Shown in pieces: positions 6,676 through 14,283 of a stretch of 16,089 nt of DNA. Positions within the stretch are counted from its first letter, which is position 1; each line of letters starts with the position of its first letter. Location: NCBI GenBank assembly GCA_027050975.1, contig JALUAR010000115.1, positions 469 through 16,557 on the forward strand. Reading direction: 5' to 3'. Source of the stretch: Thermodesulfovibrio sp. Its GTDB lineage: Bacteria > Nitrospirota > Thermodesulfovibrionia > Thermodesulfovibrionales > JdFR-85. Position numbers and translations under genes: made by a program. The notes below the pieces were generated by a model. That model was not told the DNA's origin and ran no database searches. It saw only the letters and a list, made by a program, of their open reading frames with translations.

Positions 6676-7671
6676 ATGCCTTTATATGAGACTTTCACAT
6701 CCGTTGTTGATAGCTTAAGGGACCGTGTGTTAAAAGCGGAGAGGCTTTCTGCGCAGGAATGCCTGAGCCTTATTGAGGCTCCTGTTCATACCCTGTTTGA
6801 GGCTTCTACAGCCATAAGGGAGCATTACAGAGGCAACAGGGTGGACCTCTGCTCCATAATAAATGCCAAATCCGGTGGCTGCTCAGAGGATTGCGCCTTC
6901 TGTGCCCAGTCCTCCCGACATGAGACAGATGTTCAGTACTATCCTCTCCTTGACAGCGAGAGAATACTCCAGAGGGCCAGGGAGGCAGTAACATGGGGAG
7001 CCAGAAGGTTCTGCATAGTTACAAGCGGACGAAAGGTGACCCCGAAGGAGATTGACCGCATAGCCGAGACTATAGCCCGGATAAAGGGCCTCGGGCTTTT
7101 ACCCTGTGCCACTCTTGGAATTCTGACGAAAGAGGAACTCCAGACACTGAAGGATGCCGGACTTTACAGGTACCATCACAACATAGAGACCTCAAGGAGA
7201 TTCTTTAAAGAGGTTTGCACTACCCATACATTTGAGGAGAAGTTGAAAACCATAGAGGCTGCCATGACTGTAGGGCTTTCTGTCTGCTCCGGCGGGCTTT
7301 TCGGTCTCGGTGAGACCTGGCAGGACAGGGTGGAGATGGCCCTTTTGCTGAGGGAGTTAGGGGTGGATTCTGTTCCTATAAACTTTTTGATACCCATAAA
7401 AGGCACTCCTCTGGGTAACAAACAGCCTCTGCCTGCACTGGAGGCATTGAGGATAGTGAGTCTTTTCAGATTCCTCCTGCCGGACAGGGAGATAAGGGTA
7501 TGTGGTGGCAGAGTGCAGACCCTCAAGGGGCTACAGAGCATGATCTTTTTTGCAGGTGCAGACGGTCTTCTCATCGGAAACTATCTCACACAGAAAGGCA
7601 GTTCCGTAGAGGATGATCTCTTTGTGATAAGTTCCCTTGGGCTTGAACCGATTACCCCTTCCAAGGGATGA
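6676..7671 (+). CDS. bioB: Biotin synthase
   Basis: This 331-residue radical-SAM enzyme inserts sulfur into dethiobiotin, the last step of biotin synthesis. The radical [4Fe-4S] cluster motif CxxxCxxC is at C69, C73 and C76 (GGCSEDCAFCAQSSRH). The ligands of the sacrificial [2Fe-2S] cluster are also present: C113 (RRFCIVTSG), C144 (LPCATLG), C204 (VCSGGLFGLGE) and R274 (IRVCGGR). The YHHNIETS segment (166-173) is the usual BioB NH(N/D) region. Length is slightly short of the E. coli enzyme but complete. The ribosome binding site is weak (GAGA before a run of A). No other biotin genes (bioA, bioD, bioF) occur in the window, so the pathway is probably dispersed or partly external. Confidence 0.97.
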   Translation: MPLYETFTSVVDSLRDRVLKAERLSAQECLSLIEAPVHTLFEASTAIREHYRGNRVDLCSIINAKSGGCSEDCAFCAQSSRHETDVQYYPLLDSERILQRAREAVTWGARRFCIVTSGRKVTPKEIDRIAETIARIKGLGLLPCATLGILTKEELQTLKDAGLYRYHHNIETSRRFFKEVCTTHTFEEKLKTIEAAMTVGLSVCSGGLFGLGETWQDRVEMALLLRELGVDSVPINFLIPIKGTPLGNKQPLPALEALRIVSLFRFLLPDREIRVCGGRVQTLKGLQSMIFFAGADGLLIGNYLTQKGSSVEDDLFVISSLGLEPITPSKG

Positions 7672-8633
7672 AGCCCACCTTTCATCATCGTCCTGTTAAC
7701 GGTGTGTTTGAGGACCCAACTGTTTATGTAAGGCTCTTCAGACAGAGAAAGGCCATGATGTTTGATGCCGGAGAGGTCTGGAGCCTCTCTTCCAGGGAGA
7801 TCAACCGACTGACAGATCTTTTCATCACCCATACCCATATTGACCACTTTATCGGCTTTGACAGGGTTTTGAGGATACTGCTAAGGAGAAATACGCCTTT
7901 GCGAGTATTTGGCCCTGAAGGAATAATCGAAGCTGTGGAAGGAAAACTCAAGGGATATACATGGAACCTTATAGAGGAGTACCCCTTAGTGTTAGAGGTT
8001 ACGGAGATCACCCCTTCTATGAGCAGGACTGTGGAGTTTTCAGCACCAAGGAGCTTCAGAATGGAGGAGAAAACCAGCAATGCCTTTGAAGGGGTTATTA
8101 TTCGGGATGAGGATTTCTTTGTCAGAGCTGTATGCCTTGACCATGGCATACCTGTGCTTGCATACAGTCTTGAGGAGGAGATTCATATCAATATAGATAA
8201 GTCAAGACTTCAACAGCTTGCGCTTCCCGTGGGAGCGTGGCTTTCGGAGTTCAAAAAGGCATTGAAACAGGGGGTGCTTGATTATAAAGTAACGGTGCAG
8301 GGCAGGGAGTTTGCCGTTCGAGATCTCAGGGACATAGCAATCATTACAGAGGGACAGAAGATCTCTTATGTGGTGGATGTATCACCCCATGAGGAAAATA
8401 TACAAAGAATTGTAGATCTGGTCAGGGGCTCTCATACCCTCTACATTGAGACCTACTTTCTTGACGAAGACCGGCAGAGGGCCCTGGAGCGGAATCATCT
8501 CACTGCCAGGATAGCAGGCGATATAGCGCGGGAGGCAGGGGTAAAAGAGCTTATTCCACTACACATCTCTCCGAAATACAGGAACTTTCCGGAGAGGGTT
8601 CTCAAAGAGGCCCAGGAGGCCTTCAGACATTAA
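7668..8633 (+). CDS. RNase Z-like metallo-beta-lactamase-fold protein
   Basis: This 321-residue protein has the metal-binding motif HTHIDH (H55, H57, D59, H60), then DHGIP (H159), D238 in YVVDVS, H277 in RNHLTA and H299 in PLHISPKY. The order, spacing and flanking residues (FDAGE near residue 32, DHGIPVLAY, LTARIAGDIAREAGV) follow tRNA 3'-processing ribonuclease Z. The usual N-terminal loop LGTGxxxPxxxRN is absent, replaced by HHRPVNGVFEDPT. It may be a divergent RNase Z or a related hydrolase with another substrate. Its ATG overlaps the bioB TGA (ATGA), which implies coupled translation. Its 3' end overlaps the convergent ychF gene by 11 bases. Confidence 0.8.
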   Translation: MKPTFHHRPVNGVFEDPTVYVRLFRQRKAMMFDAGEVWSLSSREINRLTDLFITHTHIDHFIGFDRVLRILLRRNTPLRVFGPEGIIEAVEGKLKGYTWNLIEEYPLVLEVTEITPSMSRTVEFSAPRSFRMEEKTSNAFEGVIIRDEDFFVRAVCLDHGIPVLAYSLEEEIHINIDKSRLQQLALPVGAWLSEFKKALKQGVLDYKVTVQGREFAVRDLRDIAIITEGQKISYVVDVSPHEENIQRIVDLVRGSHTLYIETYFLDEDRQRALERNHLTARIAGDIAREAGVKELIPLHISPKYRNFPERVLKEAQEAFRH

Positions 8634-9699
8634 ACCTGAAGTTTATTATATCACCATCCTGTACAATATAGGTCTTGCCCTCAAGACGGAGCAGACCCCG
8701 TTCCCGTGCCTCAGCCATTGAGCCTGCCGAGATGAAGTCATCAAAGGCTATCACCTCTGCCCTGATGAAACCTCTCTCTATATCGGAATGTATCTTGCCT
8801 GCGGCCTTCTGTGCAGGTGTTCCCTTTTTGATTGTCCAGGCCCTGACTTCATCTTTGCCTACCGTTAAAAAGGAAATCAGGCCGAGATGTTCATAACAGA
8901 GTCTTATTAATCGCCACATTGCAGGCTCCTTAAGACCGAGATCCGAGAGAAACTCCTCTGCTTCCTCAGCCTCAAGCTGGGCAATCTCCATCTCTATCTT
9001 TCCGGAAAGGGCAGTGACCGGAACATTGAACCGTTCTTTTAGCTCCTTTATTAACTGTTTCTCCTTCTCCGTCCCCAGGTCCTCTTCCTGGAGATTAAGG
9101 ACCATTACCTCGGGTCTTAAGGATATGAGCTGCAGATGCCTCAGGGCAAGCAGTTCCTCTTCAGTGAACTCCACATCCCTGAGAGGTTGCTCTCCCTCCA
9201 GTGCCTCTTTACACTTCAGAAGAACAGCCTTCTCCTTCTCATCGATCTTCTTCCCACGCTTTCTGGACTCTTCCATACGTTGAAGCCTTTTTTCCACAAG
9301 ATCAAGATCAGAGAGAATCAGCTCCAGCTCCACAGTCTCGGCATCCCTTAAGGGATCCACATCTCCTATGGGATGAACAACAGCCTCATCCTCAAAGACA
9401 CGCACAACATGGAGCACTGCATCCACATCCTTTATCATCTCAAGGACCTTTCTGTTTTGCTCCATATCTCCTTTGGTAATGCCTAAATAATCAATGTACT
9501 GGACAGTGGCAAAGGTGATCTTCTTTGGATTGTATATCTGGGCAAGTCTTTCAACCCTTTCGTCCGGCACCTTTACAATCCCGATATGGGGCTGGGCCTC
9601 GGTTGTGGTATAAACAGTTGTTGGTACATCCTGGCCTGTAAGGGCATTGAAAATGGTAGTTTTACCCGAGTTAGCAAGTCCGATGATACCTATCTTCAC
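8623..9699 (-). CDS. ychF: YchF/OLA1-family P-loop NTPase
   Basis: This 358-residue protein matches the family length. The P-loop GLANSGKTT is at 7-15, the switch region TTTEAQPHIGIVKVPDERVERLA follows as in all YchF proteins, and the nucleotide base motif is NLQE rather than NKxD, a mark of this ATP-preferring subfamily. A coiled coil lies in the middle, and the C-terminal TGS-like domain (AWTIKKGTPAQKAAGKIHSDIERGF to the DGDIINFRFNV end) is intact. The G3 segment is unusual: it reads DYLGITKGDMEQN where typical members have DIAGLVKGAS. The start is a GTG at 9699 with AGGAG about ten bases upstream and gives the canonical N-terminus. YchF binds ribosomes and is linked to stress and translation control; its exact role is still debated. 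Confidence 0.92.
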   Translation of the reverse strand: MKIGIIGLANSGKTTIFNALTGQDVPTTVYTTTEAQPHIGIVKVPDERVERLAQIYNPKKITFATVQYIDYLGITKGDMEQNRKVLEMIKDVDAVLHVVRVFEDEAVVHPIGDVDPLRDAETVELELILSDLDLVEKRLQRMEESRKRGKKIDEKEKAVLLKCKEALEGEQPLRDVEFTEEELLALRHLQLISLRPEVMVLNLQEEDLGTEKEKQLIKELKERFNVPVTALSGKIEMEIAQLEAEEAEEFLSDLGLKEPAMWRLIRLCYEHLGLISFLTVGKDEVRAWTIKKGTPAQKAAGKIHSDIERGFIRAEVIAFDDFISAGSMAEARERGLLRLEGKTYIVQDGDIINFRFNV

Positions 9700-9780
9700 C
9701 GTCTCTCTCCTTTCTTCTATACTCTAATGGTTCTGAAAGTGTTTGTATACATCCAAATCCATCGTTAACCGTAACGGACA

Positions 9781-9926
9781 GTTGCTGGAAAGCAACAGCT
9801 CCGGAAATCAAAGATTTCTGGGGAGCCCTGGGTTGAAAATTCCCTCTGAGCAGGGATCCCGAAAAAGTTATCAGCTTTTTCGGGCAGAGGCCATGGATGG
9901 CCTGCAAAAATGACGTGTAGGGCTCC
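9781..9926. repeat. Hairpin-rich non-coding element between tsaB and ychF
   Basis: Within the 242-base gap 9700-9941 several inverted repeats follow one another. GTTGCT/AGCAAC lie at 9781-9796, and an 11-bp stem with two G-T pairs at 9799-9823. A perfect 10-bp stem CCCGAAAAAG/CTTTTTCGGG lies at 9858-9884 with a 7-base loop, and GGCCAT/ATGGCC at 9889-9902. GGAGCCCT (9822-9829) also pairs with AGGGCTCC (9919-9926), enclosing most of these. Such density suggests a REP- or MITE-like palindromic unit or a structured RNA. No T-run follows the stems, so a simple terminator is less likely. The open frame at 9671-9928 on the minus strand has no family features and looks like chance. Confidence 0.55.
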
Positions 9927-9941
9927 ATTATGCCACCCCTG

Positions 9942-10661
9942 TTAATCCTTGTACCGGATTTGGGTATTCAATTCAGCCTCTGATTTTCTGAGATACACCG
10001 GTACAAGGCTCAGTGGGTCGTTAAACTCTCCCTGCTCGGCCCGCTTTATACCGCATATGGCAAGGGCAGAAGGCAGCAGGCTCAGATGATGTCTTTCGGC
10101 AATCTCTGCATTACTGCCCAAATGGTTCCTGATCGCTTCTTCATAAAGGTATGCACCAGAGCCTGCAAAGACTGCCCTGTCTTGATCCTTTGATAAAATC
10201 ATGGAAATCGAGGCAAGGAGCCTTTGTATATCAAGCACGGAATCATCCATCAGGCGTTCCAGGCTACCCTCTCTGTATCTGAACACAGCTGCATAGACCT
10301 CTTTCTTTCTTGCATCAAGCACGGGACAGATGAGATGTTCCGTCGGGGTAAGGCTCAGGGCGAATGCCTCAAGCGTGGACACTGCAACCACCTTGCAACC
10401 GGTGGCAAAGGCAAGCCCCTTTGTTGTACTTAATCCGACCCTCAGGCCGGTAAAAGAGCCGGGACCGATACCGATAGTTATAAAATCAATATCATCAATG
10501 CGCAGATTCGAGGTCTCTATCAGAAAATCCACGGCTGTGAGTATCTTCTCCGAATGTGTCTTTTGAGAGCCAAGACGCAATTCGGCTATGATGCCTCTGC
10601 CTTTTCCATAGAGGCATAAACCTCCCAGTGGTGTTGATGTATCAATTGCCAGGGTGAGCAT
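9942..10661 (-). CDS. tsaB: tRNA threonylcarbamoyladenosine synthesis protein TsaB
   Basis: This 239-residue protein is a member of the ASKHA-fold YeaZ family. It starts with the typical LAIDTST segment (4-10) and contains the family signature GPGSFTGLRVG at 66-76, followed by KGLAFATG. TsaB forms a heterodimer with TsaD and, with TsaE and TsaC, makes the t6A modification at position 37 of tRNAs reading ANN codons. TsaB itself is a scaffold and not catalytic. The gene begins two bases after the stop of the TPR gene, so the two are probably one transcript. No tsaD, tsaE or rimI lies in the window. Confidence 0.94.
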   Translation of the reverse strand: MLTLAIDTSTPLGGLCLYGKGRGIIAELRLGSQKTHSEKILTAVDFLIETSNLRIDDIDFITIGIGPGSFTGLRVGLSTTKGLAFATGCKVVAVSTLEAFALSLTPTEHLICPVLDARKKEVYAAVFRYREGSLERLMDDSVLDIQRLLASISMILSKDQDRAVFAGSGAYLYEEAIRNHLGSNAEIAERHHLSLLPSALAICGIKRAEQGEFNDPLSLVPVYLRKSEAELNTQIRYKD

Positions 10662-10663
10662 GT

Positions 10664-11422
10664 CTATGCTTCTTGTCGGGAAAATATTCTTTTGAGTTTT
10701 GATAACCAGAGCCCCAGATATTTGTTAATTGGATGACTCCTGGAAAGGAACGGTATCACAGGACTTCGTCGAATACCGAGACGATAAAGCTCGTCAAAAA
10801 GCTCCATATTATTCGGGGCTATATTCAGTCCCCTGTGGAAGGCCTCTATTGCTTCCTTTCGCCTGCCGGAATAAAGATATACACGTCCGAGATTAAGATA
10901 CAGAGTTGGCAAAAAGAGTTCCAGTTCGGTCTTGCTGGTGCCTTTCAACGCTTCCTTAATGGCATTTTTGCAATAAACGATTCCTTCTTCATGATTAGCC
11001 TCTACTTTTGAGAGCAAAAGGCCATGATACGAAAGCAGCAGTGGCTCGTCCGGGTAGTGTGTAAGGGCCTCTTCGGTTTTCTTCAGGGCCTCTTTTAAGT
11101 TGTCCTTGTTGATTTGGAGTTTTATCTTGCGGAAGTATTCCACCTTATCAGCAGGCGGAGGCTGTTTTGTATTGATTTTCTGTACAACGGATCTATGCTG
11201 TTGATCCATTACCTCCTGAATATCCTCCTGGCTTGCCGAAGGTGGTCTGCTCTTAATAATGTCTATTACCATTCCTTCCTGATAAACCATGGTTTTCACA
11301 GTGGGAGGGTCGGAGTTATCCAGTTCCGTAAGAACGAGGTACTTCTGTCCGCCTGTGTTGATGGTTGTGGAATGTTCGGAAAACCGAGAGGATTTGACTT
11401 TTATGATTTCTTTCTTTTTCAT
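10664..11422 (-). CDS. TPR-repeat protein with N-terminal beta-rich domain
   Basis: This 252-residue protein has no signal peptide and begins with a Lys-rich stretch. Residues about 20-60 look like a small beta-rich domain (GQKYLVLTE, then TVKTMVYQEGMVIDI). A Pro-rich linker (about 83-93) leads to helical TPR-like repeats, clearest at about 93-126 and 173-206 (LYLNLGRVYLYSGRRKEAIEAFHRGLNIAPNN). TPR domains bind other proteins, so an adaptor role is likely, but the partner is unknown. The C-terminus (about 225-248) is basic with aromatic residues. It is two bases upstream of tsaB and has its own promoter-like sequence. No good Shine-Dalgarno sequence precedes the ATG. Confidence 0.8.
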   Translation of the reverse strand: MKKKEIIKVKSSRFSEHSTTINTGGQKYLVLTELDNSDPPTVKTMVYQEGMVIDIIKSRPPSASQEDIQEVMDQQHRSVVQKINTKQPPPADKVEYFRKIKLQINKDNLKEALKKTEEALTHYPDEPLLLSYHGLLLSKVEANHEEGIVYCKNAIKEALKGTSKTELELFLPTLYLNLGRVYLYSGRRKEAIEAFHRGLNIAPNNMELFDELYRLGIRRSPVIPFLSRSHPINKYLGLWLSKLKRIFSRQEA

Positions 11423-11451
11423 TGTGAATCAGACCGCAGAGTGTGACAATT

Positions 11452-11460
11452 ATTATAACA
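11452..11460 (-). promoter_or_regulatory. Extended -10 promoter element for the TPR-tsaB genes
   Basis: Read on the minus strand the site is TGTTATAAT, a perfect -10 hexamer with the extended TGn motif. Transcription would start near 11445, about 23 bases before the ATG of the TPR gene. No good -35 box lies at the right distance, which extended -10 promoters tolerate. Confidence 0.5.
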
Positions 11461-11523
11461 CACCAGGGATTCCCTTACGAAATTCTAAAGTTGAACTCAT
11501 TCTTTTATGCCTTGTACCAGCCA

Positions 11524-13041
11524 TTAATGTACTGATATGGACTTCACCTCCTTGGATGCCTTCATCAGAAACAGCATTGGCAGAATGAAGACCATCAGTA
11601 TGGCCAGAAGATAGAATGTGTCATTAAAGGCCATCATGTTGGCCTGTCTGAGAAGCTCTCTGTAAATCAGTGCTTCAGGAGGCAGATTGTTTATCCCCAT
11701 GTAATTCAGTATGACTGAAATCTTGTTCTGTGCAATCTGATAGGCACTGTCAAAGGGGCTGAGATGCTCTACAAGCCTTGACTGATGAAACTGTGCCCTT
11801 CTTGAAAGCATGGTGGTAACGAAGGCTACACCCACACTGCCGCCTATATTTCTAAGAAGGTTATACATGGCGGTTGCTTCTGTCATCTTCTCCTTTTGGA
11901 TATGCGAAAGGGTGAGAGTTGTCAGAGGTATGAAGAGAAAGCCCATTCCCACACCGAGGACAACCCTCGGCCAGACAGTGCTCCAGAAGTCGGTCTGCAG
12001 TGTAAAGAAGGACATCATGTAAGAGGCGAGACCGCTGATAAGGATACCGAAGATGAGAATCCTCTTTGGATTAAGTTTTGTTACGAGCCGTCCTGCTATG
12101 GGAAGGGCGATCATTGTTGCAATGCCTCCCGGGCCGAGCACCAGTCCTGCAAGAAAGGAGGTATATCCCATCAGGGTCTGAAGATATATCGGCAGAAGTA
12201 CTATGCTGCCAAAGAGGTTGAAAAAGGCAAAAAACATCAGTATGTTTCCTGTAGTAAATGTCCTGTCACGAAAAAGTCTGAGGTTAATAACAGGGTTTTT
12301 GGAGAAGAGTTCCTGAATTACGAAGAGTACAAGGGAGACAACGGTTATGATCGTGAAAGTAACTATCACTGGTGAAGAGAACCAGTCCTCCCTCTGCCCC
12401 TTGTCAAGCACAAACTGGAGCGAGCCAAGCCCGATGGCAAGCAGCATAAGTCCCCAGTAATCGATCTTCATTTTTATCCTCTTCATGTATGGAGGGTCAT
12501 AGATGACAAACATGGTAAGCAGCACAGAGACTATACCAATGGGTACATTTATATAGAAGATCCAGCGCCATGACCAATTATCCGTGATCCAACCGCCCAG
12601 TAGAGGACCAACAACAGGACCAAACATTATGCCTATGCCGAATATTGCCATTGCCATGCCATGCTGGGCAGGAGGGAAGACCTCAAGGAGTATGGACTGG
12701 CTGAGGGGCTGGAGCGCTCCACCGCCTATGCCCTGAATAATCCTGAAAAATATAAGTGACCTCAGGCTCCAGGCAGAGCCACAGAGGAAGGAGCTTACGG
12801 TAAACATCACAATCGAGGCTATCAGATAGTTCTTGCGACCAAAGAGCCTGCTGAGCCAGCCGGTTATGGGTATTATGATGGCATTTGAGACAAGGTAAGC
12901 CGTGATTGCCCAGGTCGCCTCATCTATGCCGGCGGACAGAGAACCCCTGATGTGGTCAAGGGAGACATTGACAACAGAGGTGTCAATAATCTCTATCAGG
13001 GTAGGAAGCATTACCGTTATGGCAACAATCCAGCGATTCAT
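11524..13041 (-). CDS. emrB: EmrB/QacA-type (DHA2) MFS drug exporter, inner-membrane pump
   Basis: This 505-residue protein has about 14 hydrophobic segments, as expected for the DHA2 family of proton-driven drug exporters. Segment 1 carries the conserved acidic motif LIEIIDTSVVNVSL. Motif A appears as GWLSRLFGRKN (about 61-71), and the antiporter motif C as GPVVGPLLGGW (about 141-151). Its ATG overlaps the stop of the adaptor gene by four bases, and an outer-membrane channel gene lies upstream, so the three should form a complete pump across both membranes. Substrates cannot be predicted; family members export hydrophobic uncouplers, dyes and antibiotics. No terminator hairpin is obvious after the gene. 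Confidence 0.94.
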   Translation of the reverse strand: MNRWIVAITVMLPTLIEIIDTSVVNVSLDHIRGSLSAGIDEATWAITAYLVSNAIIIPITGWLSRLFGRKNYLIASIVMFTVSSFLCGSAWSLRSLIFFRIIQGIGGGALQPLSQSILLEVFPPAQHGMAMAIFGIGIMFGPVVGPLLGGWITDNWSWRWIFYINVPIGIVSVLLTMFVIYDPPYMKRIKMKIDYWGLMLLAIGLGSLQFVLDKGQREDWFSSPVIVTFTIITVVSLVLFVIQELFSKNPVINLRLFRDRTFTTGNILMFFAFFNLFGSIVLLPIYLQTLMGYTSFLAGLVLGPGGIATMIALPIAGRLVTKLNPKRILIFGILISGLASYMMSFFTLQTDFWSTVWPRVVLGVGMGFLFIPLTTLTLSHIQKEKMTEATAMYNLLRNIGGSVGVAFVTTMLSRRAQFHQSRLVEHLSPFDSAYQIAQNKISVILNYMGINNLPPEALIYRELLRQANMMAFNDTFYLLAILMVFILPMLFLMKASKEVKSISVH

Positions 13042-14204
13042 TTCACCAGCACGGTTGGTACGACGGACATACCGATTCTTAACAGGTGTTCAGTGTCTGT
13101 GCCTTTGTCCAGGACAATCTTTACAGGTATCCGCTGAACCACCTTGACATAATTGCCTGTGGCATTTTCGGGAGGAAAGAGTGAAAAGACCGCACCAGTT
13201 CCTGCCATTATGCTTTGTACTTTACCCCAGAAGACCTTATCGGGATAGGCGTCAACCTTTATTTTTACCCTCTGGCCTGGCCGGATATTCCTTACTTTGG
13301 TTTCCTTATAATTGGCAACAATATATACATCATCCAGGGAAACCACTGCCATAAGGGGCTGCCCCGGTCTTACCTGATTGCCTATCTCTACCGACTTTTT
13401 TGTTACATACCCTTTCGATGGTGCATATATCTTTGTATAGGACAGGTTAAGTTGTGCAAGGTTGACATCGGCCTGGCGTCTGTTTACCTGCTGGGCCTGG
13501 GTCTGAAGGGCTGCCTTGACCTGCTCCAGCAGAGCCTCCTCAGCCTGCACAGTTGCTTCTGCTCTGTCAATAATGCTTTTGTGTGCCCTGAGGGCTGCCT
13601 CTGCCTGTTTTTTCAATTCCTTGGCAACTTTGAAGGATGCCAAAGCCGTGTCGTAGGCTGTGCGTGCCCTGTCGTATCTGTCGCGGGAGATTACCTCCTT
13701 ATGATACAGGCTCTCTGCCCGTTTAAGGTCTGTCTCGGCCTGCCGAAGCACCGCCTCTCTGGCCTTTACCTCAGCCTCGCGTGCCTTAACTGCAGCCTTC
13801 GATGCCTCTCTTCTTGAAATGGCCTCTCTGAGCGCCAGCCTGGCAGCCTCCACCTTTTTCCTCTGTGCCTTGATACGGGCCTTTATCTCGTTGAACCGCT
13901 TTTTTTCTGCCCTGAGGGCTGCCTCTGCCTTTCGTAGATTTTCTACGTAGATATCAGGCTCAAGCTCCACAAGAAGATCTCCCTTATTTACCAGCTGATT
14001 GTCTCTTACATATACCTTGAGGACTGTGCCGTGTACCTTCGTAGATACAGTATGGATGGTGCCTTCGACAAAGGCATCATCCGTGCTTATGTGTGTCTTT
14101 TTGTACTGTATGTAGAAAAAGCCGATGATGACGGCAATAACTGTTACAACTGAGAAGATGCCAAGGGCGATGATCTTTTTCTTATGATTGTTGTTAGTAC
14201 CCAT
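13038..14204 (-). CDS. emrA: EmrA-type periplasmic adaptor (HlyD family)
   Basis: From the ATG at 14204 the protein has 388 residues; a GTG three bases upstream is also possible, both behind AAGGAGGTGA (14211-14220). It has a single N-terminal membrane helix (about 12-33) and the family segment STDDAFVEGTIHTVSTKVHGTV (40-61). A lipoyl-like half-motif follows, then a very long Ala/Lys/Glu-rich coiled-coil hairpin (about 86-255). The second lipoyl half comes next (YAPSKGYVTKKSVEIGNQV), then a beta-barrel containing NATGNYVKVVQRIPVKI, a near-diagnostic EmrA sequence. It links the EmrB pump to the outer-membrane channel. Internal repeats in the coil (KAREAEVKAREA) lengthen the periplasmic hairpin. 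Confidence 0.94.
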   Translation of the reverse strand: MGTNNNHKKKIIALGIFSVVTVIAVIIGFFYIQYKKTHISTDDAFVEGTIHTVSTKVHGTVLKVYVRDNQLVNKGDLLVELEPDIYVENLRKAEAALRAEKKRFNEIKARIKAQRKKVEAARLALREAISRREASKAAVKAREAEVKAREAVLRQAETDLKRAESLYHKEVISRDRYDRARTAYDTALASFKVAKELKKQAEAALRAHKSIIDRAEATVQAEEALLEQVKAALQTQAQQVNRRQADVNLAQLNLSYTKIYAPSKGYVTKKSVEIGNQVRPGQPLMAVVSLDDVYIVANYKETKVRNIRPGQRVKIKVDAYPDKVFWGKVQSIMAGTGAVFSLFPPENATGNYVKVVQRIPVKIVLDKGTDTEHLLRIGMSVVPTVLVK

Positions 14205-14283
14205 CACATATCACCTCCTTATTTAGTGCCGGAATTTCAACGACAAGTGACAACAGCGGGGCTTTCTACCCTTATTAAAACCG

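Noticed and set aside
9671..9928. 85-residue open frame on the minus strand between tsaB and ychF
   Set aside because: It runs through the hairpin-rich element and overlaps the ychF start in another frame. The protein has no recognisable features and there is no good ribosome binding site.
11896..12375. 159-residue open frame on the plus strand
   Set aside because: It lies fully antisense to the DHA2 transporter gene, and its low-complexity hydrophilic sequence is the mirror of membrane-segment codons.
13215..13817. 200-residue open frame on the plus strand, Cys- and Leu-rich
   Set aside because: It is antisense to the coiled-coil part of the well-supported adaptor gene. Its composition is what the complement of Ala/Lys/Glu-rich codons gives, and it has no ribosome binding site or known motif.
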